Shown here: positions 48,173 to 57,617 of the stretch, piece after piece
Position numbering within the stretch: position 1 is the first letter of the stretch
Layout of the letters: each line of letters starts with the position of its first letter
From: an uncultured Ruminococcus sp.
Lineage (GTDB): Bacteria; Bacillota; Clostridia; Oscillospirales; Ruminococcaceae
DNA: 64,000 nucleotides
Direction: 5' to 3'
NCBI GenBank assembly: GCA_949291125.1
Contig: CASEUJ010000015.1
Location: forward strand, 1 to 64,000
Translations under genes and position numbers: made by a program
The notes under the pieces: generated by a model
Told to the model about the DNA's origin: nothing
Databases searched by the model: none
What the model saw: the letters and a program-made list of their open reading frames with translations, nothing else

Positions 48173-48201
48173 TTGACTTTGGATAGGATTTATGATATCA
48201 T
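48173..48201 (+). promoter_or_regulatory. promoter of the HxlR regulator gene
   Basis: TTGACT (48173-48178), 17-base spacer, TATCAT (48196-48201). The upstream stretch 47956-48170 shows no gene. Confidence 0.7.
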
Positions 48202-48211
48202 ATATTAAAAT

Positions 48212-48237
48212 GATACTAACAACTCTTTGGATACTAA
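48212..48237 (+). repeat. direct repeats, possible HxlR operator
   Basis: GATACTAA occurs at 48212-48219 and 48230-48237, 18 bases apart, just downstream of the -10 box. Tandem half-sites here would block transcription if bound. Confidence 0.45.
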
Positions 48238-48327
48238 TGGGAGATTCTCATCAAAAAAAGCGTATACAGATGTCCGCAAAGCCACATCTGATACGCATTC
48301 CCATATCCCGACAGGAGGAATTACAGC

Positions 48328-48666
48328 ATGTTGTCTAAAAACCAGATACCGGATTGTCCGGTGGAAACGACACTGATATTGATCGGCAATAAGTGGAAGG
48401 TACTGATCCTGCGTGAGCTGCGCGGAGGAACGCGGCGCTTTGGCGAGCTCAAAAAATCTGTGACCGGGATTTCTCAGAAAGTTCTCACCGCAAACCTGCG
48501 TGATATGGAGGAAAACGGTCTGTTGACGCGTAAGGCATTTCCGGAGGTGCCGCCCAGAGTGGAATACACGCTTACTCCGCTTGGCAAGAGCATGAGTCCG
48601 ATTCTTGATGCGCTTGCCGCATGGGGGCAGAATTTCCAGCAGCAGGCACAGCATCTCTCTGCTTGA
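48328..48666 (+). CDS. HxlR-family winged-helix regulator
   Basis: 112 residues of the HxlR type: CPVETTLILIGNKWKVLILRE, RRFGELKKSVTGISQKVL and RVEYTLTPLGKSM. The conserved N-terminal cysteine of the family (CPVE) is present; in some members it senses electrophiles. AGGAGGAATTACAGC precedes the ATG. First of three closely spaced regulator genes and divergent from the MBL-like gene. Confidence 0.92.
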   Translation: MLSKNQIPDCPVETTLILIGNKWKVLILRELRGGTRRFGELKKSVTGISQKVLTANLRDMEENGLLTRKAFPEVPPRVEYTLTPLGKSMSPILDALAAWGQNFQQQAQHLSA

Positions 48667-48711
48667 TGCGCTCTGACACCGTATTATGAATCATGAAAGG
48701 AATGTTGAACC

Positions 48712-49077
48712 ATGTCGTATATCCCCTTGCCCCACGATCATGGAACGCTGATCGCAGACGATCCCGGGCACATGCCGAAAGAAACGCAGTTTCAGGTCGT
48801 TTCGGATATTTTCAAACAGCTTTGCGATCCGAGCCGCATCTGCATTTTCTGGGTGTTGTGCCACTATGAAACTTGTGTGACCAACCTTGCATGTCTGGTT
48901 GGGATGACAAGTCCGGCGGTATCGCATCATCTGCGACTGTTGAAATCGAGTGGCCTGATTGTTAGCCGCCGCGATGGAAAAGAGGTCTATTATCAGGCGG
49001 CCGATACCGAACAGGCACAGATGCTTCATCATATGATCGAAAAAATGGTGGAGATTTCTTGCCCGATGGAAGACTGA
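48712..49077 (+). CDS. ArsR/SmtB-family regulator
   Basis: 121 residues. Winged helix with ETCVTNLACLVGMTSPAVSHH, the place where CadC/ArsR-like members carry metal cysteines. An N-terminal LPHDHG and a C-terminal LHHMIEKMVEISC offer further His/Cys. Zinc or another metal is a reasonable guess, but no transporter adjoins. GAAAGGAATG precedes the ATG. Confidence 0.88.
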   Translation: MSYIPLPHDHGTLIADDPGHMPKETQFQVVSDIFKQLCDPSRICIFWVLCHYETCVTNLACLVGMTSPAVSHHLRLLKSSGLIVSRRDGKEVYYQAADTEQAQMLHHMIEKMVEISCPMED

Positions 49078-49098
49078 TCTGGATCGGGAGATGATGAT

Positions 49099-50097
49099 AT
49101 GCATACAGCTATGGAGGAAATCGAACAGATCCTGCGCGGTGTACCGGACGGGACAGTGATACAACAGCCGACAAACGGCGCGGGAGAAATGCCGCCGTAT
49201 CTGATCCGGGCGGAGAGCGATGGAAAGGGCAGGATCGAACAGATGATGCTTTTTCCGGGGATTACGTTGTCGCGCCATACATTTCTGGCACAGTCGGTGC
49301 AGTTTCACCATGCGCTCGAGGCACGTGTATTGGAGATCAGCTTTTGCCATATCGGCAGGGTCGGCTGGAATATGCGCGGCGGAACTGTGGTGTATTTAGG
49401 CGGCGGAGATCTTTGCCTGCATGCAATGGCGTGCTGCGCCGATTCTGAAATGACGCTCCCGCTCGGGTATTATACCGGCATTACGGTGACAGTCGATCTG
49501 AGGATTTTGGAAAAGAACTGTCCGGCGATCCCGCGCGATGCCGGATTCCGGGCGGCGGAGATCGATAAAAAATTCTGTGTCGGGAAAAAACCGGTCGGAA
49601 TTGCGGGATGTACGGAAAGCGATCGGATCTTCTTACCGCTTTTTGAGGTGCCGGCGCATTTACAGCTGGCGTATGCAAAGCTGAAGGCACAGGAACTGTT
49701 ATTATATCTCATGCAGTTCGAACCTGATACAGAAACGGCGCTTGTGCCATATAACGCGGATCAGATCACGCAGATCAAGGAAATCGGCGATTTTCTGTCT
49801 GCGCATCTGGAAGAGCGCTTTACAATCGAGATGCTTTCGAAGCGTTATCTGATGAATACCTCTACACTCAAGGCGGTGTTCCGGGCGGTGTATGGCATGC
49901 CCATCGGTGCATATGTCCGGACTTGTCGCATGACGCGTGCGAAGGAGCTGCTTCGGAAAACAGACGATACGATTGCTGCCATCGCCGCACAGGTCGGATA
50001 TGAAACGCAGGGCAAGTTCACACAGGCGTTTAAGGAACAGGAAGGCGTTGTGCCATCGGCATACCGGCGGCAGTGTCGGAGAACGCGGATGGGGTGA
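49099..50097 (+). CDS. AraC-family regulator (first)
   Basis: 332 residues. A sensor domain (1-225) without a recognised family is followed by a double helix-turn-helix (about 235-325): FTIEMLSKRYLMNTSTLKAVF and DTIAAIAAQVGYETQGKFTQAF. It starts 21 bases after the ArsR gene, so the two are probably co-transcribed. Confidence 0.88.
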   Translation: MHTAMEEIEQILRGVPDGTVIQQPTNGAGEMPPYLIRAESDGKGRIEQMMLFPGITLSRHTFLAQSVQFHHALEARVLEISFCHIGRVGWNMRGGTVVYLGGGDLCLHAMACCADSEMTLPLGYYTGITVTVDLRILEKNCPAIPRDAGFRAAEIDKKFCVGKKPVGIAGCTESDRIFLPLFEVPAHLQLAYAKLKAQELLLYLMQFEPDTETALVPYNADQITQIKEIGDFLSAHLEERFTIEMLSKRYLMNTSTLKAVFRAVYGMPIGAYVRTCRMTRAKELLRKTDDTIAAIAAQVGYETQGKFTQAFKEQEGVVPSAYRRQCRRTRMG

Positions 50098-50254
50098 TGC
50101 GGCAGATAAGAGGCAGTAAAACATGAGATTAGTTTCCAAAGATTTCTGACTTGCGCTTGTCCGGCTGTCTTGTCTGTTTTTCCGTTGTCGGCGCGCTTTG
50201 TCCTTTCGCCCTCTCTTGTCCCATGCCCTCTCAGAAAAAGGAGATGATGCTGAT

Positions 50255-51040
50255 ATGATCATCCATAACGTTGGTTATCACCACAGCCACGATGCCGACT
50301 TCTTCATTGATCGTCCGTCCGGAAGCGGTGACTATCTGCTGCTCCTTCTGCGTACGGCAACGATCTTTACCTTCCGCGGTGGCGAACAGATCGCACCGGA
50401 AAATTCCGTCTTTCTCTATCGGAAAGGAACGCCGCAACAATACCGCACTCTCCCGAAATCGATGTTTTCCAACGACTGGATCCATTTCGACTTTGAACTC
50501 GGAGAAGAACCACGCTTCGCCACCTATGGCGTGCCCTATGATACGATCATTCCGATCGACAATCTCCACTTCCTGAGCTTCTGCGTCAAGGCGATCGCCT
50601 ATGAACATTATTCCCAAAATCTCTACCGCCGGAACAGCATCACAAACTTTATGGAACTGATGTTCGCCAAGATTGGCGAGAGTCTTCATCAGCCAGAGTC
50701 GGAAGCACGTGATACGCGCTATGAGATGCTTTGTACCATTCGCCATAAGATCTATAGCCGTCCTTATGAATGGCGTAATGTCGAAAGCACCGCACATGAG
50801 GTGCGCATGAGCGTATCTTCGTTTCAGCATCTGTATAAAAAATACTTCGGAACGACGTTTTTGCAGGACTATATCGATAGTCGAGTGGCATATGCTGAGA
50901 TGCTTCTTACCACAACGAACCTTTCCTCTGCGGAAATTGCTGGTCTTTGTGGCTATCATAGTTATGCACACTTTGAACGACAATTTCATAAAAAAACCGG
51001 CATTTCCCCGAAAGCATACAGATTGCAGAAAAAGTCATAA
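50255..51040 (+). CDS. AraC-family regulator (second)
   Basis: 261 residues with a cupin-like sensor (HDADFFIDRP, YLLLLLRTATIFTFRGG) and the C-terminal double helix-turn-helix (SSAEIAGLCGYHSYAHFERQ). The ATG at 50255 was chosen from the domain start; AAAAGGAG lies upstream at a slightly long distance. It lies just before the GH9 cellulase and may control it. Confidence 0.88.
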   Translation: MIIHNVGYHHSHDADFFIDRPSGSGDYLLLLLRTATIFTFRGGEQIAPENSVFLYRKGTPQQYRTLPKSMFSNDWIHFDFELGEEPRFATYGVPYDTIIPIDNLHFLSFCVKAIAYEHYSQNLYRRNSITNFMELMFAKIGESLHQPESEARDTRYEMLCTIRHKIYSRPYEWRNVESTAHEVRMSVSSFQHLYKKYFGTTFLQDYIDSRVAYAEMLLTTTNLSSAEIAGLCGYHSYAHFERQFHKKTGISPKAYRLQKKS

Positions 51041-51058
51041 AATTTGCACGAATTGTCA

Positions 51059-51087
51059 TTGCATAATTGCTATAAATTTGTTATAAT
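51059..51087 (+). promoter_or_regulatory. promoter of the GH9 cellulase gene
   Basis: TTGCAT (51059-51064), 17-base spacer, TATAAT (51082-51087), 39 bases before the start codon. Confidence 0.75.
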
Positions 51088-51126
51088 AAATGTATACAAA
51101 TTCTGATGACAGGAGGATAAAAATTT

Positions 51127-53475
51127 ATGGAACATCATCGAATTCGACGATGTACGGCGCTTTTGGCAGCGTGTACGATCCTGTTTGCCGCAGTGCCTAT
51201 GACCGGAATTACGGCGGATGCGGCAAATCTCATCAGCAATTCCACTTTTGACAGCGGCACATCTGGTTGGTCGTCTTATCGGCAGAGCGGCGGCAACTGT
51301 ACGCTTTCCACTGACAGCGGCAGACTTGCCCTCACCATCACAGATGTCGGTACGCTGAACTATTCCGTCCAGTTTGGCTATGACGTTGTGCCGCTTTACC
51401 AGAATGGCGTTTATCACCTGCAATATGACATTTCCAGCACAGTCGACCGCACAGTAGAGGGCATGATCCAGCAAAACGGCGGGACATATCAGGCATATAC
51501 CTGGAAGAGCCTTAGCCTAACGGCAGAGCCGCAGACCGTGGATTACACCTTTACTATGACAGCGGAGACTGACATCATGGCAAAGCTTGTGTTTAACTGT
51601 GGTACGCAGGGGACAGAGCTGCCGGAACATACGATCTATCTCGACAATGTATCGCTGGAACTTGTGGATGATTCCGAAGTGAATTATACCGAGTTGCGTG
51701 CCTATGAACCGCCGATCGTGATTGACCAGGTCGGCTATCTGCCGGAAAGCGAGAAGATTGCCGTGTTCCGCACCGTAACGGATGAAACGGAGTTTTCTGT
51801 ACATAATGCTGCAACGGATGAGGTCGTCTATACCGGTGCGCTCTATGGCGAGCGGAATAATTCGAGTGCCGATGAGATAGACTTTTACGGCGACTTTTCC
51901 GATGTGACTGAGCCGGGCGACTATTATATCACATGCGGTGATCTGGATGATTCCTACACCTTCACCATCGGCGATGATGTCTACGATACGCTCATGGATG
52001 AAACAGTGAAGATGCTCTACCTCCAGCGTTGCGGCTGTGAAGTTGTGGATGACACTTTCGGCCATGTCGCATGCCACAACACGCCGGCAGTTATTTATGG
52101 CACAACCCAGACCATTGACGTCAGTGGTGGCTGGCACGATGCCGGCGACTATGGCAGATATGTCGTGCCGGGTGCCAAGGCAGTGGCAGACCTGCTTTAT
52201 GCGTATGACACCAATCCGGAATTGTTCGGCGACGATACCGGCATTCCGGAAAGTGGTAACGGCGTCCCCGATATTCTCGATGAAGTACGCTATGAGCTGG
52301 AGTGGATGCGCAAGATGCAGTCGGAAAACGGCGGCGTATATCACAAGGTAACGTGCGCGAACTTCCCGGGTTATGTGATGCCGGAGTATGAGACCGACCA
52401 GTTGATTGTGACGCCGGTTTCGTCTACGGCAACGGCGGACTTCTGTGCGTCGATGGCAATGGCGTATGAGTTCTATCTTGACGTAGATGCGGCGTTTGCA
52501 CAGGAGTGTCTTGCGGCGGCAGAGCGTGCGTGGGGCTATCTGGAAGAGAACCCAAACCTGGTTTACACCAATCCCACGGATATCACCACCGGTGACTACG
52601 GCGACTATTCTGACTGGGATGAGCGCTATTGGGCGGCAGCACAGATGTATCGAGCAACAGGAGAAGAGACCTATCTGACGGCGCTTGAAGGCATGCGGAT
52701 CTCGTCTGGTCTTGACTGGACAACCGTCGGCGATTATGGAAATATTGCCCTTCTCACCATGGATGATATCGATACCACATTGTCGGTCTATGAGGCGGCA
52801 GAGAACGCACTGCTGCGTCAGGCAGACGGCTTTGTTACCTCTACATCGACGAGCGCATACGGCGTTGCGATCTCCAAATTTAATTGGGGCAGTAACATGA
52901 CCGTGGCAAATGCAGGCGTGATTCTGGGGCTTGCATATCAGCTCACAGGAGAGGCGCAATATCTCAACGCGACACAGTCGAATCTCCACTATCTGCTGGG
53001 ACATAACCCGAATGGTGTATGTTTTGTGACGGGGTTCGGTACAGTATCGCCCCAGAACCCTCACCATCGTCCTTCTATGGCAAAGGGCACTGCAATGCCG
53101 GGCATGCTGGTCGGTGGTGTGAATTCGAACTTAGAGGACAGCGCGGCAAAGGCATATCTTGCTGGCATGCCGGAGGCAAAGTGTTATGTCGATCATTCGG
53201 AGAGCTATTCGACCAACGAGATCACGATCTATTGGAACTCTCCGCTGACATATCTGCTTTCGCTTTCTGAAACGACGCCGGAAGAAAGTCCGGCGACTCT
53301 GGACGGCGACATCAACGGCGACGGCAACATCGATCTGGCAGACCTCGTCATGTTACAGCAATATCTGTTGGGGAACGTGTCCCTAACACAGGTACAGGGT
53401 GCAGATCTTTGTGCAAACGGTACGATCGATGGACTCGATCTGGCAATGCTCCGACAAATGCTCGCAGCACAGTGA
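51127..53475 (+). CDS. cellulosomal GH9 glycoside hydrolase with CBM4/9-like module and dockerin
   Basis: 782 residues: signal peptide (1-33), a CBM4/9-like sandwich (about 34-178), the Ig-like CelD_N domain (about 196-280), a GH9 (alpha/alpha)6 barrel (about 290-712) and a type I dockerin (about 726-782). Catalytic features: GWHDAGDYG near 333-341 with the nucleophile/base Asp pair, HHRPS, and Glu698 in YSTNE as general acid. Dockerin repeats are GDINGDGNIDLADLVMLQ and CANGTIDGLDLAMLRQ; the second lacks some calcium ligands. It cleaves beta-1,4-glucan outside the cell. AGGAGGAT precedes the ATG. An AraC regulator is just upstream. Confidence 0.93.
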   Translation: MEHHRIRRCTALLAACTILFAAVPMTGITADAANLISNSTFDSGTSGWSSYRQSGGNCTLSTDSGRLALTITDVGTLNYSVQFGYDVVPLYQNGVYHLQYDISSTVDRTVEGMIQQNGGTYQAYTWKSLSLTAEPQTVDYTFTMTAETDIMAKLVFNCGTQGTELPEHTIYLDNVSLELVDDSEVNYTELRAYEPPIVIDQVGYLPESEKIAVFRTVTDETEFSVHNAATDEVVYTGALYGERNNSSADEIDFYGDFSDVTEPGDYYITCGDLDDSYTFTIGDDVYDTLMDETVKMLYLQRCGCEVVDDTFGHVACHNTPAVIYGTTQTIDVSGGWHDAGDYGRYVVPGAKAVADLLYAYDTNPELFGDDTGIPESGNGVPDILDEVRYELEWMRKMQSENGGVYHKVTCANFPGYVMPEYETDQLIVTPVSSTATADFCASMAMAYEFYLDVDAAFAQECLAAAERAWGYLEENPNLVYTNPTDITTGDYGDYSDWDERYWAAAQMYRATGEETYLTALEGMRISSGLDWTTVGDYGNIALLTMDDIDTTLSVYEAAENALLRQADGFVTSTSTSAYGVAISKFNWGSNMTVANAGVILGLAYQLTGEAQYLNATQSNLHYLLGHNPNGVCFVTGFGTVSPQNPHHRPSMAKGTAMPGMLVGGVNSNLEDSAAKAYLAGMPEAKCYVDHSESYSTNEITIYWNSPLTYLLSLSETTPEESPATLDGDINGDGNIDLADLVMLQQYLLGNVSLTQVQGADLCANGTIDGLDLAMLRQMLAAQ

Positions 53476-53540
53476 ACACGTTTATGTATGGATCAGAAAT
53501 TTTACGGATTTTTTGAAATGGATTAGGTATTGAAAGAGAG

Positions 53541-53587
53541 CCCTCATACAGGCGGAAGTAGTGTAACGCTTGTATGAGGGTCTTTTG
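53541..53587 (+). terminator. terminator of the GH9 gene
   Basis: CCCTCATACA(G)GCG/CGC(T)TGTATGAGGG, then TCTTTT. Confidence 0.82.
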
Positions 53588-53599
53588 CGGCAGAGAAGA

Positions 53600-53646
53600 A
53601 AAAAACGCACGCAGATCCCTAGAATGCTCCGGTTCTGCGTGCGTTT
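53600..53646 (-). terminator. terminator of the phosphofructokinase gene
   Basis: Stem ACGCACGCAGA/TCTGCGTGCGT with a T run on the minus strand (A run at 53600-53606). Confidence 0.8.
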
Positions 53647-53670
53647 GTCTGTCATATTGTAGAAAATGCG

Positions 53671-54885
53671 TTATTTGAGCACAGATTCCTGGATCGTGAA
53701 ATGCGCCGGAACGCCATGGCGCATCACAAGATCCACTTCTCCTTGGATCAGCGGTAGGAAGTATGCTATTGCCTTGTCGCTGATGTTGTTGCCCGACGGC
53801 GTGAGGAATTCACTCGGCAGGAATTTTTCGCGGTTTGCGATCAGCGAGGCATCAGCCGGTTCGGTCACAACGGCATACGGTGCATCGTGAATTCGGCGAA
53901 AGACCATGACGCGTCCGGTTTCACCGTGCATCGCACAGCGCACCCCAGCCGCACCGATCTCTTCGGCTTCATCAATATCGGTTTTGGAACAGATGTGTGA
54001 GGAACAGCGTTGCATGACGTTGAGCTCAATCGAACGGACTTTACAGCCAAATTTTTCGCGCACCAATAGTTCCAGATAGCGGCCGATGCCGGATAAATAC
54101 TTGTGTCCAAAGTTATCTACGACGCCTGACTGTACGCCTTCCGGTACTTCGATCCCCTCAGAAACAGCAATAATGACCGCCTTGTGTTTTGCCATCTGCT
54201 GTTCCACATCGCGCAGAAAGCGCTCTTCCGAAAAGTGTGCCTCCGGAACATAGATGAGATGCGGCGCCGGTTCGCTGAGTGCGTGTAATACGGCGCTCGA
54301 TGCGGTGAGCCATCCGGCATGTCTGCCCATGATCTCGACAATGGTTACAGATGGGATGCTGTAAACCGAGCTATCGCGGATGATCTCCTGCATAGTGACT
54401 GCTACATATTTTGCTGCCGAGCCGAATCCCGGCGTGTGGTCTGTGATGCGAAGGTCGTTGTCAATCGTCTTGGGAATGCCAATGACACGGATATCCGTCT
54501 TGGTTTCACGGAAATAGGCGGAGAGCTTTTGGACCGTATCCATGGAATCGTTACCGCCGATATAGAAGAAGGCACCGATCTTGCGCCGTTTGAGGGTTTC
54601 GGCGATTTGGCGGTAGATGCGGTCGTCCTCGCGACGATCGGGTAGCTTAAAGCGGCATGAGCCAAGCACTGTCGAAGGTGTCTGACGCAGAAGATTCAGG
54701 TCTTCGCTGGTGCGCAAGAGATTTTTCAGGTCGATTAGGTGGTCTCGAATGATGCCTTCAATGCCGTTGATTGAGCCGAAAACAGCATCAATGTCTGGAT
54801 TTTTGAGTGCTTCACGGAAAACGCCGGCGAGCGATGCATTGATCGCGCAGGTTGGGCCGCCGGATTGTGCAACTGCAATGTTCAT
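53671..54885 (-). CDS. 6-phosphofructokinase, probably pyrophosphate-dependent
   Basis: 404 residues. It phosphorylates fructose-6-phosphate in glycolysis. Opening NIAVAQSGGPTCAINAS is typical. The donor-site signature is GGNDSMDT, with Asp where ATP enzymes have Gly, and the next loop is PKTIDND, with Lys where ATP enzymes have Gly. Both point to PPi as donor. MGRHAGWLT binds the sugar phosphate. The ATG at 54885 follows AAAAGGAG. The PPi enzyme would make glycolysis reversible and save ATP. Confidence 0.92.
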   Translation of the reverse strand: MNIAVAQSGGPTCAINASLAGVFREALKNPDIDAVFGSINGIEGIIRDHLIDLKNLLRTSEDLNLLRQTPSTVLGSCRFKLPDRREDDRIYRQIAETLKRRKIGAFFYIGGNDSMDTVQKLSAYFRETKTDIRVIGIPKTIDNDLRITDHTPGFGSAAKYVAVTMQEIIRDSSVYSIPSVTIVEIMGRHAGWLTASSAVLHALSEPAPHLIYVPEAHFSEERFLRDVEQQMAKHKAVIIAVSEGIEVPEGVQSGVVDNFGHKYLSGIGRYLELLVREKFGCKVRSIELNVMQRCSSHICSKTDIDEAEEIGAAGVRCAMHGETGRVMVFRRIHDAPYAVVTEPADASLIANREKFLPSEFLTPSGNNISDKAIAYFLPLIQGEVDLVMRHGVPAHFTIQESVLK

Positions 54886-55153
54886 GATCACAATTCTCCT
54901 TTTGGGATTAGCAGGTGGGGGTGTTCTTCTGTCTTCTATTGTACCTCTTTTTGCAGGAATTGTCAATCCGTTTGTTCGGATGAGGTAAACGTGGAGGCGT
55001 TTAGATAAATACGAAAAACGAATTTTTGGATTACTGGGATCCAGTACACGACAAATGCTTCTAATTTTCAGAAAATGAGCCATGGGCTTCTTTGTTTTTT
55101 CTGTCTGCTTTCAGGTAAAATCTAAACAAAATGTAAACATTTTAAATTTCCCC

Positions 55154-55181
55154 TTGACGATCTTAGCAGACGTGATATAAT
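55154..55181 (+). promoter_or_regulatory. promoter of htpG
   Basis: TTGACG (55154-55159), 16-base spacer, TATAAT (55176-55181). Confidence 0.8.
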
Positions 55182-55185
55182 GGTG

Positions 55186-55212
55186 TTAGCACTTAAAACA
55201 GTGGAGTGCTAA
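55186..55212 (+). promoter_or_regulatory. CIRCE element (HrcA operator)
   Basis: TTAGCACTT, nine bases, GAGTGCTAA: the CIRCE inverted repeat with one departure (T for C at the ninth base). It begins four bases after the -10 box, so HrcA would repress htpG except under heat stress. Two GATAACATTC-type 10-base direct repeats follow at 55214-55233. Confidence 0.9.
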
Positions 55213-55306
55213 TTCGATAACATTCGATAACATAGGTACACACTGTTGTACTATTATGACAAGAAAGGAGTTTTGCCGCGCTTTGGTTTTGCGGCACTTA
55301 AGTAGT

Positions 55307-57214
55307 ATGGCTATGGAACAGAAACAATTTCAGGCAGAATCCAAACGTTTGATGGATATGATGATCCATTCGATCTATACGCATAAAGAGATTTTTCTTC
55401 GTGAGCTGATCTCGAACGCCAGCGATGCGATTGATAAGCTCTATTTCCGGTCGCTGACCGACGACAGCGTGGGAATGAACAAGTCCGACTTTCAGATCAC
55501 TCTTGCGGTGGATAAGGATGCGCGCACGCTTACGATCACCGATAACGGCATCGGCATGACGAAAGAAGAACTCGAACAGCACCTCGGTACGATTGCCGAC
55601 AGCGGTTCGCTGCAGTTCAAGAATGAAAACAACCTCTCCGATGACAGTCAGATCATCGGGCAGTTCGGCGTCGGTTTTTATTCGGCATTTATGGTGGCAA
55701 AGCGCGTGACGGTAAAGTCCCTTGCCTTTGGCGAGGCTCAGGCATATGTATGGCAGTCTGAGGGCGTAGAGGGATATACGATCGACACCTGCGACAAGGA
55801 TACCGTCGGCACTGAAATCACTCTCGAACTATTAGATGACGTTGAGCCGGATGAAAACGGCAACGGCGGCGAAAACTACAGTGAATTCCTCGACCAATAC
55901 CGTCTACAAAGTTTGGTTAAGCGCTATAGTGACTATATCCGCTTCCCGATCAAAATGGACATGACTCGGAGCCGTAAGAAAGAGGATTCGGACGAGTATG
56001 AGGATTATACCGAAACCGTCACCCTCAACAGCATGGTTCCACTGTGGCATAAGAATAAGAACGAGATCAGCGAAGAGGAGTATAACAGCTTCTATAAGGA
56101 CAAGTGTGCAGATTATACCGATCCGCTCTGCCATATGCATGTGCACAATGAAGGAACGATCACTTATGATGCCCTGCTCTATGTGCCGTCGCATGCACCG
56201 TTCAACTATTACAGCAAGGACTATGAAAAGGGCTTGCAGCTGTATGCAAACGGCGTGCTGATCATGGATCGCTGTGAAGACTTGCTGCCGGATTATTTCA
56301 GTTTTGTGAAGGGTCTGGTGGATTCTGAGGATCTGTCGCTGAATATTTCGCGTGAAATGCTTCAGCATGATGCACAGCTGCGCCAGATCGCACGGAGCAT
56401 CGAGCGTACCATTAAAAATGAACTGAAACGCATGATGAAGAACGACCGCGAGAAGTACGAGAAATTCTATCAGGCGTTCGGACTTCAGCTGAAATATGGC
56501 ATCTATCAGGACTATGGCATGCACAAGGATTTGCTGCAAGATCTATTGCTGTTCCCATCATCAAAGGACGGAAAGCTGACCTCCTTGCAAGAATACATCG
56601 ACCGGATGCCAGAGGGACAGGACAAAATTTATTATGCTGCAGGAGAGAGTATCCAGCGTATTGAATTATTGCCGCAGACCGAACAAGTCAAGGACAAGGG
56701 CTACGAGATTCTCTACTTCACCGAGAATGTGGATGAATTCGCTGCGCGCATGATGCAGAGCTATCAGGATAAGCCGTTCCAGTCGGTATTGGATAGCAAA
56801 CTGGATCTTGAGAGCGAGGAGGAAAAGAAGGCGCTCGAAGAAAAGCAGGAATCCAGCAAGGAGATGCTTGAGGCAATTCAGAAGGCACTTGACGGCAAGG
56901 TTGGCAGCGTCAAGCTGTCTGGACGTCTCAAATCTCACCCGGTCTGCCTGTCCAGCGAAGGAGAACTCTCGATGGAGATGGCAAAGACCTTAAACGCAAT
57001 GCCGGGTGGCGAAGGTGAAAAGATCAAAGCAAACACAGTACTCGAACTCAATCCGGATCATCCGATTTATCAGAAGCTTATGACCCTTTCTACCGAAGAT
57101 ACCGACAAGTTGGATGATTATGCAAAGCTGCTCTATGATCAGGCACTGCTGATTGCTGGCATGCCGATTGAAGATCCGGTGGCGTTCTCAAACCGAATCT
57201 GTTCGCTGATGTAA
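55307..57214 (+). CDS. htpG: Hsp90-family chaperone HtpG
   Basis: 635 residues. ATPase domain with REL ISNASDAIDK, DNGIGMTKEEL, GQFGVGFYSAFMV (GHKL fold), the middle domain with the catalytic arginine region LSLNISREMLQ, and a C-terminal dimerisation domain. The N-terminus fits ATG 55307 or 55313; ribosome sites are poor there. In-frame TTG codons at 55283 and 55289 lie after a good GAAAGGAG, so the true start may be earlier. Controlled by the CIRCE upstream. Confidence 0.95.
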   Translation: MAMEQKQFQAESKRLMDMMIHSIYTHKEIFLRELISNASDAIDKLYFRSLTDDSVGMNKSDFQITLAVDKDARTLTITDNGIGMTKEELEQHLGTIADSGSLQFKNENNLSDDSQIIGQFGVGFYSAFMVAKRVTVKSLAFGEAQAYVWQSEGVEGYTIDTCDKDTVGTEITLELLDDVEPDENGNGGENYSEFLDQYRLQSLVKRYSDYIRFPIKMDMTRSRKKEDSDEYEDYTETVTLNSMVPLWHKNKNEISEEEYNSFYKDKCADYTDPLCHMHVHNEGTITYDALLYVPSHAPFNYYSKDYEKGLQLYANGVLIMDRCEDLLPDYFSFVKGLVDSEDLSLNISREMLQHDAQLRQIARSIERTIKNELKRMMKNDREKYEKFYQAFGLQLKYGIYQDYGMHKDLLQDLLLFPSSKDGKLTSLQEYIDRMPEGQDKIYYAAGESIQRIELLPQTEQVKDKGYEILYFTENVDEFAARMMQSYQDKPFQSVLDSKLDLESEEEKKALEEKQESSKEMLEAIQKALDGKVGSVKLSGRLKSHPVCLSSEGELSMEMAKTLNAMPGGEGEKIKANTVLELNPDHPIYQKLMTLSTEDTDKLDDYAKLLYDQALLIAGMPIEDPVAFSNRICSLM

Positions 57215-57236
57215 AGCATGGTTTAGTATCAAAGAA

Positions 57237-57283
57237 ATGGATAGCCGCTTTCTGTCCGAACCGACAGGGCGGCTATTTTTTTG
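57237..57283 (+). terminator. terminator of htpG
   Basis: ATAGCCGC/GCGGCTAT with an inner GTC.G/C.GAC stem, followed by seven T. Confidence 0.88.
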
Positions 57284-57320
57284 AGAGTTTTTGGTAAATA
57301 TGGAATTCCAGAATCTGCAC

Positions 57321-57349
57321 TTGACAAATGGTAGAAAAGAAGCTATAAT
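57321..57349 (+). promoter_or_regulatory. upstream promoter before the sugar transferase
   Basis: TTGACA (57321-57326), 17-base spacer, TATAAT (57344-57349). The 57350-57495 stretch behind it has no clear gene. Confidence 0.8.
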
Positions 57350-57495
57350 AAGAACGTAACAAAAACCGTCGCATGAAGGGGGATCAGGGCGGTTATTTTG
57401 AAATTTATCAAGGGGATTCCGAACGCACAGGAAGAACGGAAAGGTCTGTACCATGATCTGGAACGCTGAAAATGGTCAGAAATCCGTAAAAAAGA

Positions 57496-57524
57496 TTGAC
57501 AAAGTCGAACTTGTGCGATATAAT
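57496..57524 (+). promoter_or_regulatory. second promoter before the sugar transferase
   Basis: TTGACA (57496-57501), 17-base spacer, TATAAT (57519-57524). Both promoters in tandem match the consensus fully. Confidence 0.82.
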
Positions 57525-57617
57525 GATAGTGAATACTGTACAAAGCTATCAACAGATGGTGGTACGGAATTTTGATATCGGAAATACAGGTAGTTTAGGA
57601 GTTGTGTTGAAAACGCT

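Noticed and set aside
51517..53067. Long open frame opposite the GH9 cellulase
   Set aside because: It is rich in Cys, His and Arg with no domain, as expected of the antisense of a biased coding frame.
57390..57470. A 23- to 27-codon peptide gene between the two promoters
   Set aside because: Two overlapping short frames exist (near 57372 and 57398) but neither has a convincing ribosome site.
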